A stretch of DNA of 64,000 nt, from the NCBI RefSeq assembly GCF_014596565.1, contig NZ_NOIN01000004.1, forward strand, positions 310,001-374,000, written 5' to 3'. Shown one piece after another: positions 49,646 to 59,616 of the stretch (within the stretch, counting starts at the first letter, position 1; the number at the start of each line of letters is the position of its first letter). This stretch comes from Pseudomonas sp. PSB18 (GTDB lineage Bacteria; Pseudomonadota; Gammaproteobacteria; Pseudomonadales; Pseudomonadaceae). The position numbers and the translations under genes were made by a program. The notes beneath the pieces are model-generated. The model had not been told where the DNA came from. It did no database searches and was given only the letters and a program-made list of their open reading frames with translations.

Positions 49646-49747
49646 GTGGGAGCGAGCCTGCTCCGGGCGGCGATCCGACGATAGTGGTCTGCCAGTCGAT
49701 GCATGTGTCGAATGTGCCGACGCCATCGCGAGCAGGCTCGCTCCCAC
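49646..49747. repeat. REP pair with a variant arm, between hutU and hutTc
   Basis: GTGGGAGCGAGCCTGCTCCG plus GGCGGCGATCC on one side, and the normal GCGAGCAGGCTCGCTCCCAC on the other. The variant arm and its flank match, inverted, the repeat at 9160. Confidence 0.9.
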
Positions 49748-49759
49748 AAGGGGCCTGCA

Positions 49760-51448
49760 TTACTTGCCGGTAATCATCGGCAGGTTCAGGCCCTGTTCCT
49801 TGGCGCAGTCGATCGCGATCTGGTAACCGGCATCGGCATGACGCATCACCCCGGTACCCGGGTCGTTGTGCAGTACGCGAGCGATACGCTCGGCCGCCTC
49901 ATCGGTACCGTCGCAGACAATCACCATGCCCGAGTGCTGGGAGAAGCCCATGCCGACGCCGCCACCGTGGTGCAGCGACACCCAGGTCGCGCCGCTGGCG
50001 GTGTTGAGCAAGGCGTTGAGCAACGGCCAGTCGGAGACCGCGTCGGAACCGTCCTGCATGGATTCGGTTTCACGGTTGGGGCTGGCCACGGAACCGGAGT
50101 CCAGGTGGTCGCGACCGATGACGATCGGCGCCGACAGCTCACCGCTGCGCACCATTTCGTTGAACGCCAGGCCCAGCTTGGCGCGTTGGCCCAGGCCGAC
50201 CCAGCAGATACGCGCCGGCAGACCCTGGAAGCTGATGCGCTCGCGAGCCATGTCCAACCAGTTGTGCAGGTGGGCGTCGTCGGGGATCAGTTCCTTGACC
50301 TTGGCGTCGGTCTTGTAGATGTCCTGCGGGTCACCCGACAGCGCGGCCCAGCGGAACGGACCGATGCCGCGGCAGAACAGCGGACGGATATACGCCGGTA
50401 CGAAGCCTGGGAAGTCGAAAGCATTCTCGACGCCTTCTTCCTGGGCCATCTGACGGATGTTGTTGCCGTAATCGAAGGTCGGCACGCCCATTTTCTGGAA
50501 GGCCAGCATGGCTTTCACGTGCACCGCCATCGATTGCTTGGCGGCTTTCACCACGGCGGCGGGTTCGGTCTTGGCGCGGGCACGGTATTCGTCCCAGGTC
50601 CAGCCGGCCGGCAGGTAACCGTTGAGTGGGTCGTGGGCGCTGGTCTGGTCGGTGACCATGTCCGGACGCACACCGCGACGAACCATTTCCGGCAGGATTT
50701 CAGCAGCGTTCCCACACAGTGCGATGGAGATTGCCTTGCCTTCGGCGGTGTATTTCTCGATACGGGCCAGGGCGTCATCCAGGTCGGTGGCCTGCTCGTC
50801 GACGTAACGGGTCTTGAGGCGGAAATCGATACTGACTTGCTGGCATTCGATGTTCAGCGAGCAGGCGCCAGCCAGTGTGGCGGCCAGCGGTTGTGCGCCA
50901 CCCATGCCGCCCAGGCCGGCGGTCAGGACCCAGCGGCCCTTGAGGTTGGAGTCGTAATGCTGGCGACCGGCTTCAACGAAGGTTTCATAGGTACCCTGCA
51001 CGATGCCCTGGCTGCCGATGTAGATCCAGCTGCCGGCGGTCATCTGGCCGTACATGGCCAGACCCTTGGCGTCGAGCTCGTTGAAGTGCTCCCAGCTGGC
51101 CCAGTGCGGTACCAGGTTGGAGTTGGCGATCAGTACGCGAGGGGCGTTGCTGTGGGTCTTGAACACGCCCACTGGCTTGCCGGATTGCACCAGCAGGGTT
51201 TCGTCGTCATTCAGGTTGGTCAGGCTTTCGACGATCTTGTCGTAGCACTCCCAGTTGCGCGCCGCGCGACCGATGCCACCGTAGACCACCAGCTCCTTGG
51301 GATTCTCGGCCACTTGTGGATCGAGGTTGTTCATCAGCATGCGCAGCGGCGCTTCAGTCAGCCAGCTCTTGGCGGTCAGCGTGTTACCGCGAGGGGCGCG
51401 AATTTCAACGTCACGGTATTTTTCGGGTTTGCGGGTAGCGTCGGTCAC
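49760..51448 (-). CDS. hutU: Urocanate hydratase HutU
   Basis: Second step: urocanate to imidazolone propionate, using tightly bound NAD+ as electrophile. 562 aa. Visible: G-L-G-G-M-G-G-A-Q near residue 178 (NAD site), [11 protein letters not shown] near 408 with the active-site Cys, and G-R-D-H-L-D-S-G-S. It is first gene of the long hut unit, driven by a sigma-54-type promoter with a HutC operator over the start site. GTG/ATG choice: ATG-equivalent at 51448 follows GAGGAG. Confidence 0.98.
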   Translation of the reverse strand: MTDATRKPEKYRDVEIRAPRGNTLTAKSWLTEAPLRMLMNNLDPQVAENPKELVVYGGIGRAARNWECYDKIVESLTNLNDDETLLVQSGKPVGVFKTHSNAPRVLIANSNLVPHWASWEHFNELDAKGLAMYGQMTAGSWIYIGSQGIVQGTYETFVEAGRQHYDSNLKGRWVLTAGLGGMGGAQPLAATLAGACSLNIECQQVSIDFRLKTRYVDEQATDLDDALARIEKYTAEGKAISIALCGNAAEILPEMVRRGVRPDMVTDQTSAHDPLNGYLPAGWTWDEYRARAKTEPAAVVKAAKQSMAVHVKAMLAFQKMGVPTFDYGNNIRQMAQEEGVENAFDFPGFVPAYIRPLFCRGIGPFRWAALSGDPQDIYKTDAKVKELIPDDAHLHNWLDMARERISFQGLPARICWVGLGQRAKLGLAFNEMVRSGELSAPIVIGRDHLDSGSVASPNRETESMQDGSDAVSDWPLLNALLNTASGATWVSLHHGGGVGMGFSQHSGMVIVCDGTDEAAERIARVLHNDPGTGVMRHADAGYQIAIDCAKEQGLNLPMITGK

Positions 51449-51551
51449 AGCAAAAACTCCTCAGCGATCAATCCAGACCAGCCCGGGCAGTGGGCAGCGA
51501 TTTCTACGAACGTTGCGTTGAATATCGGTGACTCATACGCATACGTCTTTA

Positions 51552-51565
51552 CTTGTATGTACAAG
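51552..51565. promoter_or_regulatory. HutC operator upstream of hutU
   Basis: CTTGTATGTACAAG, a perfect CTTGTA-N2-TACAAG palindrome that matches the known form of HutC (GntR-type) operators. It sits where transcription from the sigma-54 promoter at 51570 should begin, so repressor bound there would block initiation until urocanate accumulates. Confidence 0.85.
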
Positions 51566-51569
51566 CATA

Positions 51570-51585
51570 TGCAATCAAGCGGCCA
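51570..51585 (-). promoter_or_regulatory. Sigma-54 promoter of the hutU-G operon
   Basis: On the minus strand TGGCCGC-TTGA-TTGCA, with GG and GC ten bases apart, close to the TGGCACG-N4-TTGCA consensus. SBW25 hutU is known to use sigma-54 with the CbrB activator. The HutC operator begins four bases downstream. Confidence 0.8.
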
Positions 51586-51780
51586 ACTCGTTGGAGGCCC
51601 GTTCAGAAATCTTTTTGGAAACAGCTGGAAAGCACGGAATTGAAGGGCTGGCGAAGGGGATTAAATTTTCGGAGGGGGATTTGCAGACGCAGGTATGAGG
51701 AGAACAAAAGCGTGACGTTGCGCCACACTGGGGCATTCGGTAACAAATTGGTGCGGCTGAAGAAACAGTAAGGCGTGCTT

Positions 51781-51812
51781 TTGTGGCGAGGGGATTTATC
51801 CCCTCGTCACAA
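51781..51812. repeat. Single REP palindrome, TGTGGCGAGGGGATT type
   Basis: TTGTGGCGAGGGGATTTATC followed by CCCTCGTCACAA: one hairpin only, at the end of hutD. It may serve as a transcription end for hutCD. The rest of the 380-base hutU/hutD spacer shows the hutU control sites and otherwise nothing recognised. Confidence 0.8.
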
Positions 51813-51828
51813 GGATGTACCGCTGAGA

Positions 51829-52398
51829 CTAGCGGGCAGTCAGTTCGATCACGCAGCACGGGCCGTCCGTGGAAATCTCCAGCAGTCCGGTGTTACCGCT
51901 CAATTGCAAACAATCGTATAGGGCCAGTTCCGCAGCGGACTCGCCGGTCTTGACGTGCAGCGCCGGGTCGGCGCTGAACACCAGCACCGTCCCCGCCTCA
52001 CTGAAGAACCGCTGCTCGCCCGCCAGCCACTGTAACCGTGCCCGGTAACGCTGGGGCGAGTAGATCAGGTTGAAGTCACGAATCGGCCCGCCCAGCAACG
52101 TGCAATGAACGTGGCTCTCGCCGCTGAACGCGAAAGGGGCCAAGGGATGCAACGGCCGTGTGGCCTGACCATCGACGGTCAGGGTCATGCCATCGCCCTG
52201 CAAGACGCTGATAACGCGCTCGTAACCGGCGAAGGTGGAAAAACCGCCCGACTCACCGATGTCGGCAATCGATAGCCGCCAGCCGAAACCCTCCAGGCCG
52301 GTGCCGGCGTCGCGGGTAATTTCCTCGGTGCTGCCACCGCCGTTTTTCCACGGCATGCGCGGGTAATCCACCGCACGTAGAACCTTCAAGTCATTCAC
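51829..52398 (-). CDS. hutD: HutD-family protein
   Basis: Cupin-like cytoplasmic protein of 189 aa, family HutD/Ves: M-P-W-K-N-G-G-G-S-T-E-E-I near residue 15 and W-R-L-S-I-A-D-I are diagnostic. In P. fluorescens SBW25 HutD sets an upper limit to hut activity and is cotranscribed with hutC; the biochemical mechanism is not clear, binding of a hut intermediate being one proposal. ATG at 52398 overlaps hutC by four bases, as expected for a hutCD unit. Confidence 0.92.
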   Translation of the reverse strand: MNDLKVLRAVDYPRMPWKNGGGSTEEITRDAGTGLEGFGWRLSIADIGESGGFSTFAGYERVISVLQGDGMTLTVDGQATRPLHPLAPFAFSGESHVHCTLLGGPIRDFNLIYSPQRYRARLQWLAGEQRFFSEAGTVLVFSADPALHVKTGESAAELALYDCLQLSGNTGLLEISTDGPCCVIELTAR

Positions 52399-53144
52399 TT
52401 GTGAAACCGCCCTTCCAGACTATGACGGGAACCGGGATGAATCAGCCGCGCGGCGGTGACCGGCTGACGCCCGGACCAGGTACGACGGCGGATCAGCAGG
52501 CACGGCTCGCCTTTTTCGATCTGCAGTAACTTGCATTCATTCGGCTCGGCGAGGATCGCTTCCACCACATGCTCGCCTTCGGTCAGCGGCGCGACCTGGT
52601 TCAGATAGGCATAAGGTGTCTGCAGAGTGAAGTCCTGCTTGAGGTAGTCGGGCGCCACCAACGCGTTGACGAAGCGGTCCTCGATCTGCACCGGAATGTC
52701 GTTTTCGAAATGCACGATCAGCGAGTGGAACACCTTCTGGCCTTCACGCATGTCCAACGCCAGGGCGCGCTCGGAGCCGGCGGCCTCTTCCTCCAGGGTG
52801 ATGACCTTGCAGGTGTGGCGATGGCCGCGAGAGGCGATCTCGTCAGCGATGTTGTGCACTTCGAACAGCGCGGACTGGCTCTTGGGCTCGGCCACGAACG
52901 TGCCGACGCCCTGCATGCGCACCAACAGGCCATCGGCGGTCATTTCCCGCAGGGCACGGTTGATGGTCATGCGGCTGAAGCCCAACTGATTGACCAGCTC
53001 GCTTTCCGACGGCACGCGGTAATGCGGCGGCCAGTTTCCACTGTCGATCTGCTGAGTGATCATCTGTTTGACGCGGGCGTACAAGGGTGCCGGACTGTCA
53101 CCCAGGTTTGCGGCCAGCGGCGGTTTGGCAGGCGGAGTCGGCAC
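52395..53144 (-). CDS. hutC: Histidine-utilisation repressor HutC
   Basis: GntR-family repressor of the HutC subfamily, induced by urocanate. 249 aa: winged HTH at about residues 20-90 (V-P-S-E-S-E-L-V-N-Q-L-G-F-S-R-M-T-I) and a UTRA effector domain at about 105-240 (R-R-R-T-W-S-G-R-Q-P-V-T near the end). It is divergent from hutF, and operator-like palindromes lie in front of both hutF and hutU. Cotranscribed with hutD. Confidence 0.97.
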   Translation of the reverse strand: MPTPPAKPPLAANLGDSPAPLYARVKQMITQQIDSGNWPPHYRVPSESELVNQLGFSRMTINRALREMTADGLLVRMQGVGTFVAEPKSQSALFEVHNIADEIASRGHRHTCKVITLEEEAAGSERALALDMREGQKVFHSLIVHFENDIPVQIEDRFVNALVAPDYLKQDFTLQTPYAYLNQVAPLTEGEHVVEAILAEPNECKLLQIEKGEPCLLIRRRTWSGRQPVTAARLIHPGSRHSLEGRFHK

Positions 53145-53209
53145 GGCGGTTCCCTGTTCTGCTTATAAAGATTGCTAGCTTGCCGGAGTTTACCGGGCAG
53201 GCAAACGTC

Positions 53210-53225
53210 TGTATATGTATATACA
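53210..53225. promoter_or_regulatory. HutC operator between hutC and hutF
   Basis: TGTATATGTATATACA contains the perfect palindrome TGTATATACA (53216-53225) in the 105-base divergent spacer. It is similar to the CTTGTATGTACAAG site of hutU and could control both hutF and hutCD. Confidence 0.75.
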
Positions 53226-53249
53226 AATTACGCACGATGAGGTTGAACC

Positions 53250-54614
53250 ATGTCCGCCTTCTTTGCCGAACGCGCGCTGTTGCCTAGTGGATGGGCCAAT
53301 GATGTACGTCTTGAAGTCGACGCCCAAGGCGTCCTGACCCATATCCAGGCCGACTCCCACGCAGACGGCGCCGAACGGCTGGACGGTCCGCTGTTGCCGG
53401 GCATGCCGAACCTGCATTCCCATGCGTTCCAACGGGCCATGGCCGGGCTGGCGGAGGTGGCGGGCAATCCCAATGACAGCTTCTGGACCTGGCGCGACCT
53501 GATGTACCGCCTGGTCGGAAAAATCAGCCCCGACCAACTCGGCATCATTACCCGACAGCTGTACATCGAAATGCTCAAGGCCGGTTACACCTCGGTCGCC
53601 GAATTCCATTACGTACACCACGACACCGACGGCACGCCTTACGCCGACCCGGCGGAGCTGGCCTTGCGCATCAGTCACGCTGCCAACACTGCCGGCATCG
53701 GACTGACGCTGCTGCCGGTGCTCTACAGCCATTCAGGTTTTGGTGGGCAGGCGCCCAATGACGGGCAGCGGCGGTTCATCAACAGCACCGAAAACTACCT
53801 GAAGCTTCAGTCTCGCTTGCAACCGATCCTGGCCGGGCAACCGCTGCAGGCGCTGGGGTTGTGTTTCCACTCCCTGCGCGCCGTCACTCCCGGACAGATC
53901 CAGGAGGTACTGGCCGCCAGCGACGCCCACTGCCCGGTGCATATCCACATCGCCGAGCAGCAGAAAGAAGTCGACGACTGCCTGAGCTGGAGCGGTGCCC
54001 GTCCACTGCAATGGTTGTATGAAAACACCGAAGTCGATCAGCGCTGGTGCCTGGTTCACGCCACCCACGCCAACGCCCAGGAAGTCAGCCTTATGGCCAG
54101 GAGCCGAGCGGTTGTCGGCCTGTGCCTGACCACCGAAGCCAACCTGGGGGACGGTATTTTTCCGGCGGTGGACTACCTCGCCCAGGGCGGGCGCCTGGGT
54201 ATCGGCTCGGACAGCCATGTGTCATTGAGCGTGGTGGAAGAACTGCGTTGGCTGGAGTACGGTCAGCGCTTGCGGGATCAGCGGCGTAACCGTCTGTATC
54301 GGGCTGATCAGCCGATGATCGGGCGCACGCTGTTCGATGCGGCGCTGGAAGGTGGAGCCCAGGCACTGGGGCAACCCATCGGCGCCCTCGAAGTCGGCAA
54401 ACGTGCCGACTGGCTGGTACTCGACGGCAACGACCCCTACCTGGCCACGGCCCAAGGCGACGGCATCCTCAATCGCTGGCTGTTTGCCGGCGGTGATCGC
54501 CAGGTACGGGATGTCATGGTGGGCGGCAAGTGGGTGGTGCGTAACGGGCATCACGCCGCGGAAGAAGACAGCGCCCGGGCATTTACCCAGGTATTGCGCG
54601 AACTTCTAGGCTGA
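53250..54614 (+). CDS. hutF: Formimidoylglutamate deiminase HutF
   Basis: Fourth step of the five-step route: N-formimino-glutamate to N-formylglutamate plus ammonia. It is what distinguishes the pseudomonad pathway from the four-step HutG-type route. Amidohydrolase TIM barrel of 454 aa. Metal ligands are in N-L-H-S-H-A-F near residue 54, H-I-H-I-A-E-Q near 232, H-A-T-H near 268 and G-S-D-S-H near 318. ATG at 53250 follows GAGG. It is transcribed away from hutC. Confidence 0.96.
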   Translation: MSAFFAERALLPSGWANDVRLEVDAQGVLTHIQADSHADGAERLDGPLLPGMPNLHSHAFQRAMAGLAEVAGNPNDSFWTWRDLMYRLVGKISPDQLGIITRQLYIEMLKAGYTSVAEFHYVHHDTDGTPYADPAELALRISHAANTAGIGLTLLPVLYSHSGFGGQAPNDGQRRFINSTENYLKLQSRLQPILAGQPLQALGLCFHSLRAVTPGQIQEVLAASDAHCPVHIHIAEQQKEVDDCLSWSGARPLQWLYENTEVDQRWCLVHATHANAQEVSLMARSRAVVGLCLTTEANLGDGIFPAVDYLAQGGRLGIGSDSHVSLSVVEELRWLEYGQRLRDQRRNRLYRADQPMIGRTLFDAALEGGAQALGQPIGALEVGKRADWLVLDGNDPYLATAQGDGILNRWLFAGGDRQVRDVMVGGKWVVRNGHHAAEEDSARAFTQVLRELLG

Positions 54615-54628
54615 TCGCAAATCCCCCT

Positions 54629-54716
54629 GTGGGAGCGAGCCTGCTCGCGATGAGGCCTCTACATTCAACAGAGATGTTGACTGAAGGTCCGTCATCGCGA
54701 GCATGCTCGCTCCCAC
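54629..54716. repeat. REP pair, GTGGGAGCGAGC type, after hutF
   Basis: GTGGGAGCGAGCCTGCTCGC and GCGAGCATGCTCGCTCCCAC (one base changed), between the convergent hutF and lipocalin genes. Confidence 0.9.
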
Positions 54717-54735
54717 AGGGGTTATTTCCTGGCAG

Positions 54736-55305
54736 TCAATTCGACGTCCTGGCCATCTGCCGATCCGATGCGCGCCAGATCAGTCGTGTCGTGTCATAAC
54801 CCTGCTGGCGTGCCTTGCTCAGCAGTTCTTCGCGCACCACACTGTTGACCGTCGGCGTACGGGACAACAGCCACATGTAGCGTCGGCTAGGGTCGCCAAC
54901 GATGGCGGTCTTGTAGTCATCGCTGACGTACAACACCCAATATTGTCCCTTCGACACGCCCGGCAGGATCCGCGAGATCCAGGTGTCGAACTCGACCCAG
55001 AGCTTGTCGGTCTTGCCCGGTAGCTGGGGCGTAGCGGTGCCCTTGATTTCTTCCCACTTCCAGTCAGAGGTCAGGCAGCGATTGAACACACCCAGATTGC
55101 CGTCCGGCTTGAGGGTGTAATGAGCTTCGGATTGCGCGCAGTTGCGCTGGAAGTACATTGGCAGGCGGGCCAGCTCGTACCAGGTCCCTTGGTAACGCTT
55201 GAGATTGACACTGTCGACGGTCTTGGGCGCCAACGGGTCTTCGCCAGAAGTGGCACAGCCGGCCAATACCAGGCCAGCTAAAAGCACTAACAATAACCGC
55301 ATCAT
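54736..55305 (-). CDS. blc: Outer-membrane lipoprotein lipocalin
   Basis: Bacterial lipocalin of 189 aa. The lipobox L-A-G-C at residues 14-17 marks a lipoprotein; the Ser that follows later does not suggest inner-membrane retention. Lipocalin signature G-T-W-Y-E-L-A-R-L-P near residue 40 and R-T-P-T-V near 150. It probably binds fatty acids or lysophospholipids in envelope stress, as E. coli Blc. It is 31 bases downstream of the small lipoprotein gene and likely cotranscribed. Confidence 0.93.
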   Translation of the reverse strand: MMRLLLVLLAGLVLAGCATSGEDPLAPKTVDSVNLKRYQGTWYELARLPMYFQRNCAQSEAHYTLKPDGNLGVFNRCLTSDWKWEEIKGTATPQLPGKTDKLWVEFDTWISRILPGVSKGQYWVLYVSDDYKTAIVGDPSRRYMWLLSRTPTVNSVVREELLSKARQQGYDTTRLIWRASDRQMARTSN

Positions 55306-55336
55306 TATTTTTCTCCCGTGGGCACGTAGCCCCGGT

Positions 55337-55591
55337 TTACTTCAGGCCTTGGCCGGAAAACATCAATACTTTCTCACCGGCATACTGCACGCTGATAAAG
55401 CTTTTCTGGTCGCCCCAGGTGCAACTGGACATGCCGAGCGCCCCCGAACAGTCGGTCGGTTTTCCCAGTAACGTTTCGACTTCGGCCTTGGACATGCCGG
55501 CCGACAGCTTGGAATAGTTTTCCTGGTTGACCTTGCTGCATGCGGTCAACAAGACGCACAAAGACAACAACGCGATAGATCGCAGGGACAT
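55337..55591 (-). CDS. Small BamE/OsmE-like lipoprotein (DUF3862 type)
   Basis: 84-aa lipoprotein with lipobox L-T-A-C near residue 18. The mature part reads L-S-A-G-M-S-K-A-E-V-E-T-L-L-G-K-P, the SmpA/OmlA/BamE-like fold start, then C-S-G and S-C-T-W-G. A two-Cys pair may form a disulphide. The function is unknown; a BAM subunit role is unlikely because it is too short and standard bamE lies elsewhere. ATG at 55591 chosen after CAGGAG. It precedes blc in the same direction. Confidence 0.75.
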   Translation of the reverse strand: MSLRSIALLSLCVLLTACSKVNQENYSKLSAGMSKAEVETLLGKPTDCSGALGMSSCTWGDQKSFISVQYAGEKVLMFSGQGLK

Positions 55592-55772
55592 CGTGAAACT
55601 CCTGGAGCGGAAGGGAGGTGGCAGGGTGCCAACCTGAAGCTTAGAAGAGAAAACCCCTATCTGGTTCCCCGGCAACCCCGGTATTTATTGGGTCAAAAGC
55701 GGGTATTTCGTCGGTAAATCAACCAGTTTGTGACTGCATCGTGCATTTCGTCGGGTTTGCGCCCTTGGCCCC

Positions 55773-55799
55773 TGAACCCTGGCGCTTGCGGGCCGATAA
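55773..55799 (+). promoter_or_regulatory. Sigma-28 (FliA)-like promoter of the dCache chemoreceptor
   Basis: TGAACCCT, 11 bases, GCCGATAA. The -10 part is a perfect match to the FliA consensus and the -35 is partial. It lies 77 bases upstream of the ATG. Confidence 0.55.
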
Positions 55800-55875
55800 A
55801 AAGAACAGCGCGAACCCCTGCCTTATGGCAAATTGACGCCCCTTCCTGACCAGCTCCTGTGCGGTAGCGTTCTTA

Positions 55876-57768
55876 ATGACCAGAAACATGAAATTCAGCC
55901 ACAAAATCCTGCTGGCCGCAGCCCTTGTGGTAGCCGTTGCGTTCGCCTGTTTCATCCTGTTTAACGACTACCGTCAGCGTCAAAGCCTGCACAACAGCAC
56001 CGAAACTTCGATGCAGGAACTCGGCAACCTGACCAGCCGTAATATCCAGACGTGGGTCGAAGGTCGTATCCAATTACTGCAATCGCTGGCCCAGCAGATC
56101 GCCGTCGACGGTAACAGCGCCGCCAGCCTCAAGCGTGCCATCGACCTGCCCGCCTATACCGGCAACTTCCAGCTCAGCTACTTCGGGGGCGTCGACGGCG
56201 TGATGTTCTCGGTGCCGGCCGGGAATCGCGCCGCCGACTACGATCCTCGCGCCCGTGGCTGGTACAAGGCCGCCAACAGCGCACAGCAAACCATCGTCAC
56301 CGAACCGTATATTGCCGCCTCCTCGGGCAAACTGGTGATCACCGTCGCGACCCCGGTACAGCGTCAGAACCAGATGATCGGCGTGGCGGGTGCGGACATC
56401 GACTTGTCGAGCGTCAGCGCCATCATCAACTCGCTGAACTTCGGCGGCCACGGCCATGCATTCATCGTCAGCGCCGACGGCAAGATCCTGATCCATCCCG
56501 ACAGCAAACGCATCCTCAAGACCCTGGCCGAGGCCTACCCCAACGGGGCACCGCAGGTCAGCCCGGGCATGAAGGAAGTCGAACTCGACGGCAAGACCCA
56601 GTTCATTTCCTTCACCCGGGTCAACGGCGTGCCAGGAGCCGATTGGTACGTGGCACTGGTGCTCGACAAGGACACGGCGCTGGCCATGCTCAGCGAGTTC
56701 CGTACCTCGGCGCTGATCGCCATGGTCATTGCCGTAGTGTTCATCATCACCCTGCTGGGCATGTTGATCCGCGTGCTGATGCAACCGCTGCTGACCATGG
56801 GTCGTGCGATGCATGACATTGCCGAAGGTGAAGGCGACCTGACCCGACGCCTGACCATTCATGGCCAGGATGAGTTCGGCGCCCTGGGTACCTCCTTCAA
56901 CCGTTTTGTCGAGCGCATCCACACCTCGATCCGTGAAGTGGCCTCGGCCACCGGCCAGGTCAATGAAGTGGCACTGCGTGTAGTCAGCGCCTCCAACTCG
57001 TCGATGTTCAATTCCGACCAGCAAGCCTCACGCACCAGCAGCGTGGCCGCGGCCATCAACCAGCTCGGCGCCGCCGCCCAGGAGATCGCCCAGAACGCCG
57101 CCCTCGCCTCGCAACACTCCAGCGAAGCCCGTAACCTGGCCGAAGACGGTCAACAGGTGGTGGATAAAACCATCACCGCCATGCAACAACTGTCGGCCAA
57201 GATCAGCGATTCCTGTGGCAACATCGAAACCCTGAACAGCAATACGGTGAACATCGGCCAGATCCTCGAGGTCATCACCAGCATTTCCCAGCAGACCAAC
57301 CTGCTCGCCCTGAACGCCGCCATCGAAGCGGCCCGCGCGGGTGAAGCCGGGCGTGGCTTCGCCGTGGTGGCCGATGAGGTGCGCAACCTGGCCCACCGCA
57401 CCCAGGACTCGGCGCAGCAAGTGCAGAAAATGATCGAAGAGTTGCAAGTTGGCGCACGGGAAGCAGTGCTGACCATGACCGACAGCCAACGCCAGAGCGA
57501 GAGCAGCGTCGGTATCGCCAACCAGGCCGGCGAGCGCCTGGGCAGCGTGACCCAGCGCATCGGTGAGATCGACGGCATGAACCAGTCCGTGGCCACCGCC
57601 ACCGAAGAGCAGACCGCCGTGGTGGAGTCGATCAACGTCGACATCACCGAGATCAATACGCTGAACCAGGAAGGCGTGGAAAACCTGCAAGCCACGTTAC
57701 GGGCTTGTGCCGACCTTGAGCAGCAGGCGGCGCGGTTGAAGCAGTTGGTGGGCAGCTTCAGAATCTAG
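55876..57768 (+). CDS. Methyl-accepting chemotaxis protein with amino-acid-type dCache sensor
   Basis: Chemoreceptor of 630 aa. Membrane helix 1 (about 11-30), double-Cache periplasmic domain (about 38-275), helix 2 (about 280-302), HAMP, then signalling domain with [14 protein letters not shown]. The sensor carries the residues of the amino-acid-binding dCache motif as I recall it from P. aeruginosa PctA: Tyr122, Arg127, Trp129, Tyr130, Tyr145 and Asp174. Amino acids are therefore the likely ligands; which ones cannot be read. The start could be ATG 55876 or 55888. It is near the hut cluster, but separated by a REP and two other genes. Confidence 0.9.
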   Translation: MTRNMKFSHKILLAAALVVAVAFACFILFNDYRQRQSLHNSTETSMQELGNLTSRNIQTWVEGRIQLLQSLAQQIAVDGNSAASLKRAIDLPAYTGNFQLSYFGGVDGVMFSVPAGNRAADYDPRARGWYKAANSAQQTIVTEPYIAASSGKLVITVATPVQRQNQMIGVAGADIDLSSVSAIINSLNFGGHGHAFIVSADGKILIHPDSKRILKTLAEAYPNGAPQVSPGMKEVELDGKTQFISFTRVNGVPGADWYVALVLDKDTALAMLSEFRTSALIAMVIAVVFIITLLGMLIRVLMQPLLTMGRAMHDIAEGEGDLTRRLTIHGQDEFGALGTSFNRFVERIHTSIREVASATGQVNEVALRVVSASNSSMFNSDQQASRTSSVAAAINQLGAAAQEIAQNAALASQHSSEARNLAEDGQQVVDKTITAMQQLSAKISDSCGNIETLNSNTVNIGQILEVITSISQQTNLLALNAAIEAARAGEAGRGFAVVADEVRNLAHRTQDSAQQVQKMIEELQVGAREAVLTMTDSQRQSESSVGIANQAGERLGSVTQRIGEIDGMNQSVATATEEQTAVVESINVDITEINTLNQEGVENLQATLRACADLEQQAARLKQLVGSFRI

Positions 57769-57783
57769 TGCTCTTGCGGGCCC

Positions 57784-57850
57784 TATCGCGAGCAGGCTCG
57801 CTCCCACAAGGGATATGCATTCCAACGTGGGGGCGAGCAGGCTCGTGATG
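57784..57850. repeat. Degenerate REP pair after the dCache receptor
   Basis: TATCGCGAGCAGGCTCGCTC on one side, and a decayed arm GTGGGGGCGAGCAGGCTCGT on the other. It lies between convergent genes. Confidence 0.75.
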
Positions 57851-57873
57851 ACGGCATTAGCTATATCGAAAAA

Positions 57874-58470
57874 TCAGAATCTGGACCTGGGCCCCTTCAA
57901 AAACTCCACTTCCTCAGCCGTAGACTCCCGCCCCAACACCCCGTTGCGATGGGGGAACCGTCCAAACCGGGCAATGATTTTCTGATGCCGCTCGGCATAG
58001 TCCAGATTGCTTTCGAACACCGCCCGATCCGCTTCCGGCTGCTCTCGAACCAGGTCGATAAACCGGGACACGGCCTCATTCTGCACGGCGAGGTTTTCGC
58101 AGTGCTCGAGCACCAGGTAGATGAATACGCGCTGGATGGGCTTGAGCTGCCGGTCGAAACCCGCCGCCAGCCCCTGGGCCACCAACGCTTGGGCGCGAAG
58201 ATCGCCGGAGAAGGCCTTGGGTGTGTCGCGAAAAATCATCCGCGGGAACTGATCGAGCAGCACCACCAGGGCCAGCCAACCTTCCGGGCGTTGCGCCCAG
58301 TCGGTCAATCCGCCGGCCAGGGCCTGATCGACCTGATCGCCAAAACGCTCGCGCGCCTGGCGATCATGGTGTTTGCCGAACCACAGCTTGTTCTTTTCAG
58401 CCGCTATTTCGTCCGGTGTCTCGGCTGAACCAAACCACCAATCGAGTAACGGCTGCCAAGGCTCGGCCAT
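57874..58470 (-). CDS. DUF924 family protein
   Basis: All-helical 198-aa protein of family DUF924 (TPR-like fold): L-D-W-W-F-G near the start, L-V-V-L-L-D-Q-F-P-R-M-I-F-R near residue 70 and F-I-Y-L-V-L-E-H-C-E-N near 116 are its hallmarks. I know no established function. There is no signal or membrane segment. It starts three bases after the fbp stop, so cotranscription with fbp is likely; a link to sugar metabolism is only guilt by association. Confidence 0.85.
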   Translation of the reverse strand: MAEPWQPLLDWWFGSAETPDEIAAEKNKLWFGKHHDRQARERFGDQVDQALAGGLTDWAQRPEGWLALVVLLDQFPRMIFRDTPKAFSGDLRAQALVAQGLAAGFDRQLKPIQRVFIYLVLEHCENLAVQNEAVSRFIDLVREQPEADRAVFESNLDYAERHQKIIARFGRFPHRNGVLGRESTAEEVEFLKGPRSRF

Positions 58471-58473
58471 GAT

Positions 58474-59484
58474 TTATTCCTTGTGGTAGGCCGTGGCGCG
58501 GGCCACTTCTTCCTTCGAGCCGAGGAACACCGCCACGCGCTGGTGCAGGCCTTCAGGCTGGATATCGAGGATGCGCTGATGGCCGTCGGTGGATGCGCCG
58601 CCGGCCTGCTCCACCAGGAACGACATCGGATTGGCTTCGTACATCAGGCGCAGTTTGCCCGGTTTGGTCGGCTCACGACTGTCCCGTGGGTACATGAACA
58701 GGCCGCCGCGGTTCAGGATGCGGTGGACATCGGCAACCATCGCGGCCACCCAGCGCATGTTGTAGTTCTTTTTCAACGGACCTTCTTCACCGGCCAGCAA
58801 CTCGCCGACGTAGCGCTGTACCGGGGCTTCCCAGTGGCGCTGGTTGGACATGTTGATGGCGAATTCCTGGGTGGTTTCAGGAATGGTGATGTTCTCGTGG
58901 GTCAGCACGAAGCTGCCCATTTCACGGTCCAGGGTGAAGCCCTTCACGCCGTCGCCCAGGGTCAGTACCAGCATGGTTTGCGGGCCGTAGATGGCATAGC
59001 CGGCGGCCACTTGCTGGGTGCCTGGCTGCAGGAAAGCCTTTTCGTTCAAGGCTTCGTTCTGGCTCAGGTACTCGTTCGGGCAACGCAATACCGAGAAGAT
59101 GGTGCCGACCGGGGCGTTGATGTCGATGTTCGACGAACCGTCCAGTGGGTCGAATACCAGCAGGTAGGCACCCTTGGGGTATTTGCCCGGGATCTGGTAG
59201 GCATTGTCCATTTCCTCGGACGCCATGCCGGCCAGGTGACCGCCCCATTCATTGGCTTCGAGCAGGATCTCGTTGGAAATCACGTCGAGTTTCTTCTGCA
59301 CTTCGCCTTGCACGTTTTCGGTGCCCATGCTGCCCAGGACACCACCCAGCGCGCCTTTGGATACGGCGTGGCTGATTTCCTTGCAGGCACGCGCCACCAC
59401 TTCGATCAAAAAGCGCAGATCGGCAGGGGTATTGTTGCTGCGGGTCTGCTCAATCAAATAGCGACTCAAGGTAACGCGAGACAT
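58474..59484 (-). CDS. fbp: Fructose-1,6-bisphosphatase class I
   Basis: Gluconeogenic hydrolysis of fructose-1,6-bisphosphate to fructose-6-phosphate. 336 aa. Class I metal site and active-site motifs: F-D-P-L-D-G-S-S-N near residue 113 and [11 protein letters not shown] near 275. The same direction and a three-base gap connect it to the DUF924 gene. In pseudomonads, which lack phosphofructokinase, this enzyme is essential on organic acids. Terminator not seen. Confidence 0.97.
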   Translation of the reverse strand: MSRVTLSRYLIEQTRSNNTPADLRFLIEVVARACKEISHAVSKGALGGVLGSMGTENVQGEVQKKLDVISNEILLEANEWGGHLAGMASEEMDNAYQIPGKYPKGAYLLVFDPLDGSSNIDINAPVGTIFSVLRCPNEYLSQNEALNEKAFLQPGTQQVAAGYAIYGPQTMLVLTLGDGVKGFTLDREMGSFVLTHENITIPETTQEFAINMSNQRHWEAPVQRYVGELLAGEEGPLKKNYNMRWVAAMVADVHRILNRGGLFMYPRDSREPTKPGKLRLMYEANPMSFLVEQAGGASTDGHQRILDIQPEGLHQRVAVFLGSKEEVARATAYHKE

Positions 59485-59616
59485 GGACGGCTCCGAAGAA
59501 TAGGGGGCGGAAAAACCTGCGCAGTTTAGCGCGAGTCGGGACTTAATTCCTCCTATGAGACGGGGAATGGAGGATTGAGTTCACATCCCGCCCCACCCGG
59601 TGTGATCGGGAGCGGT

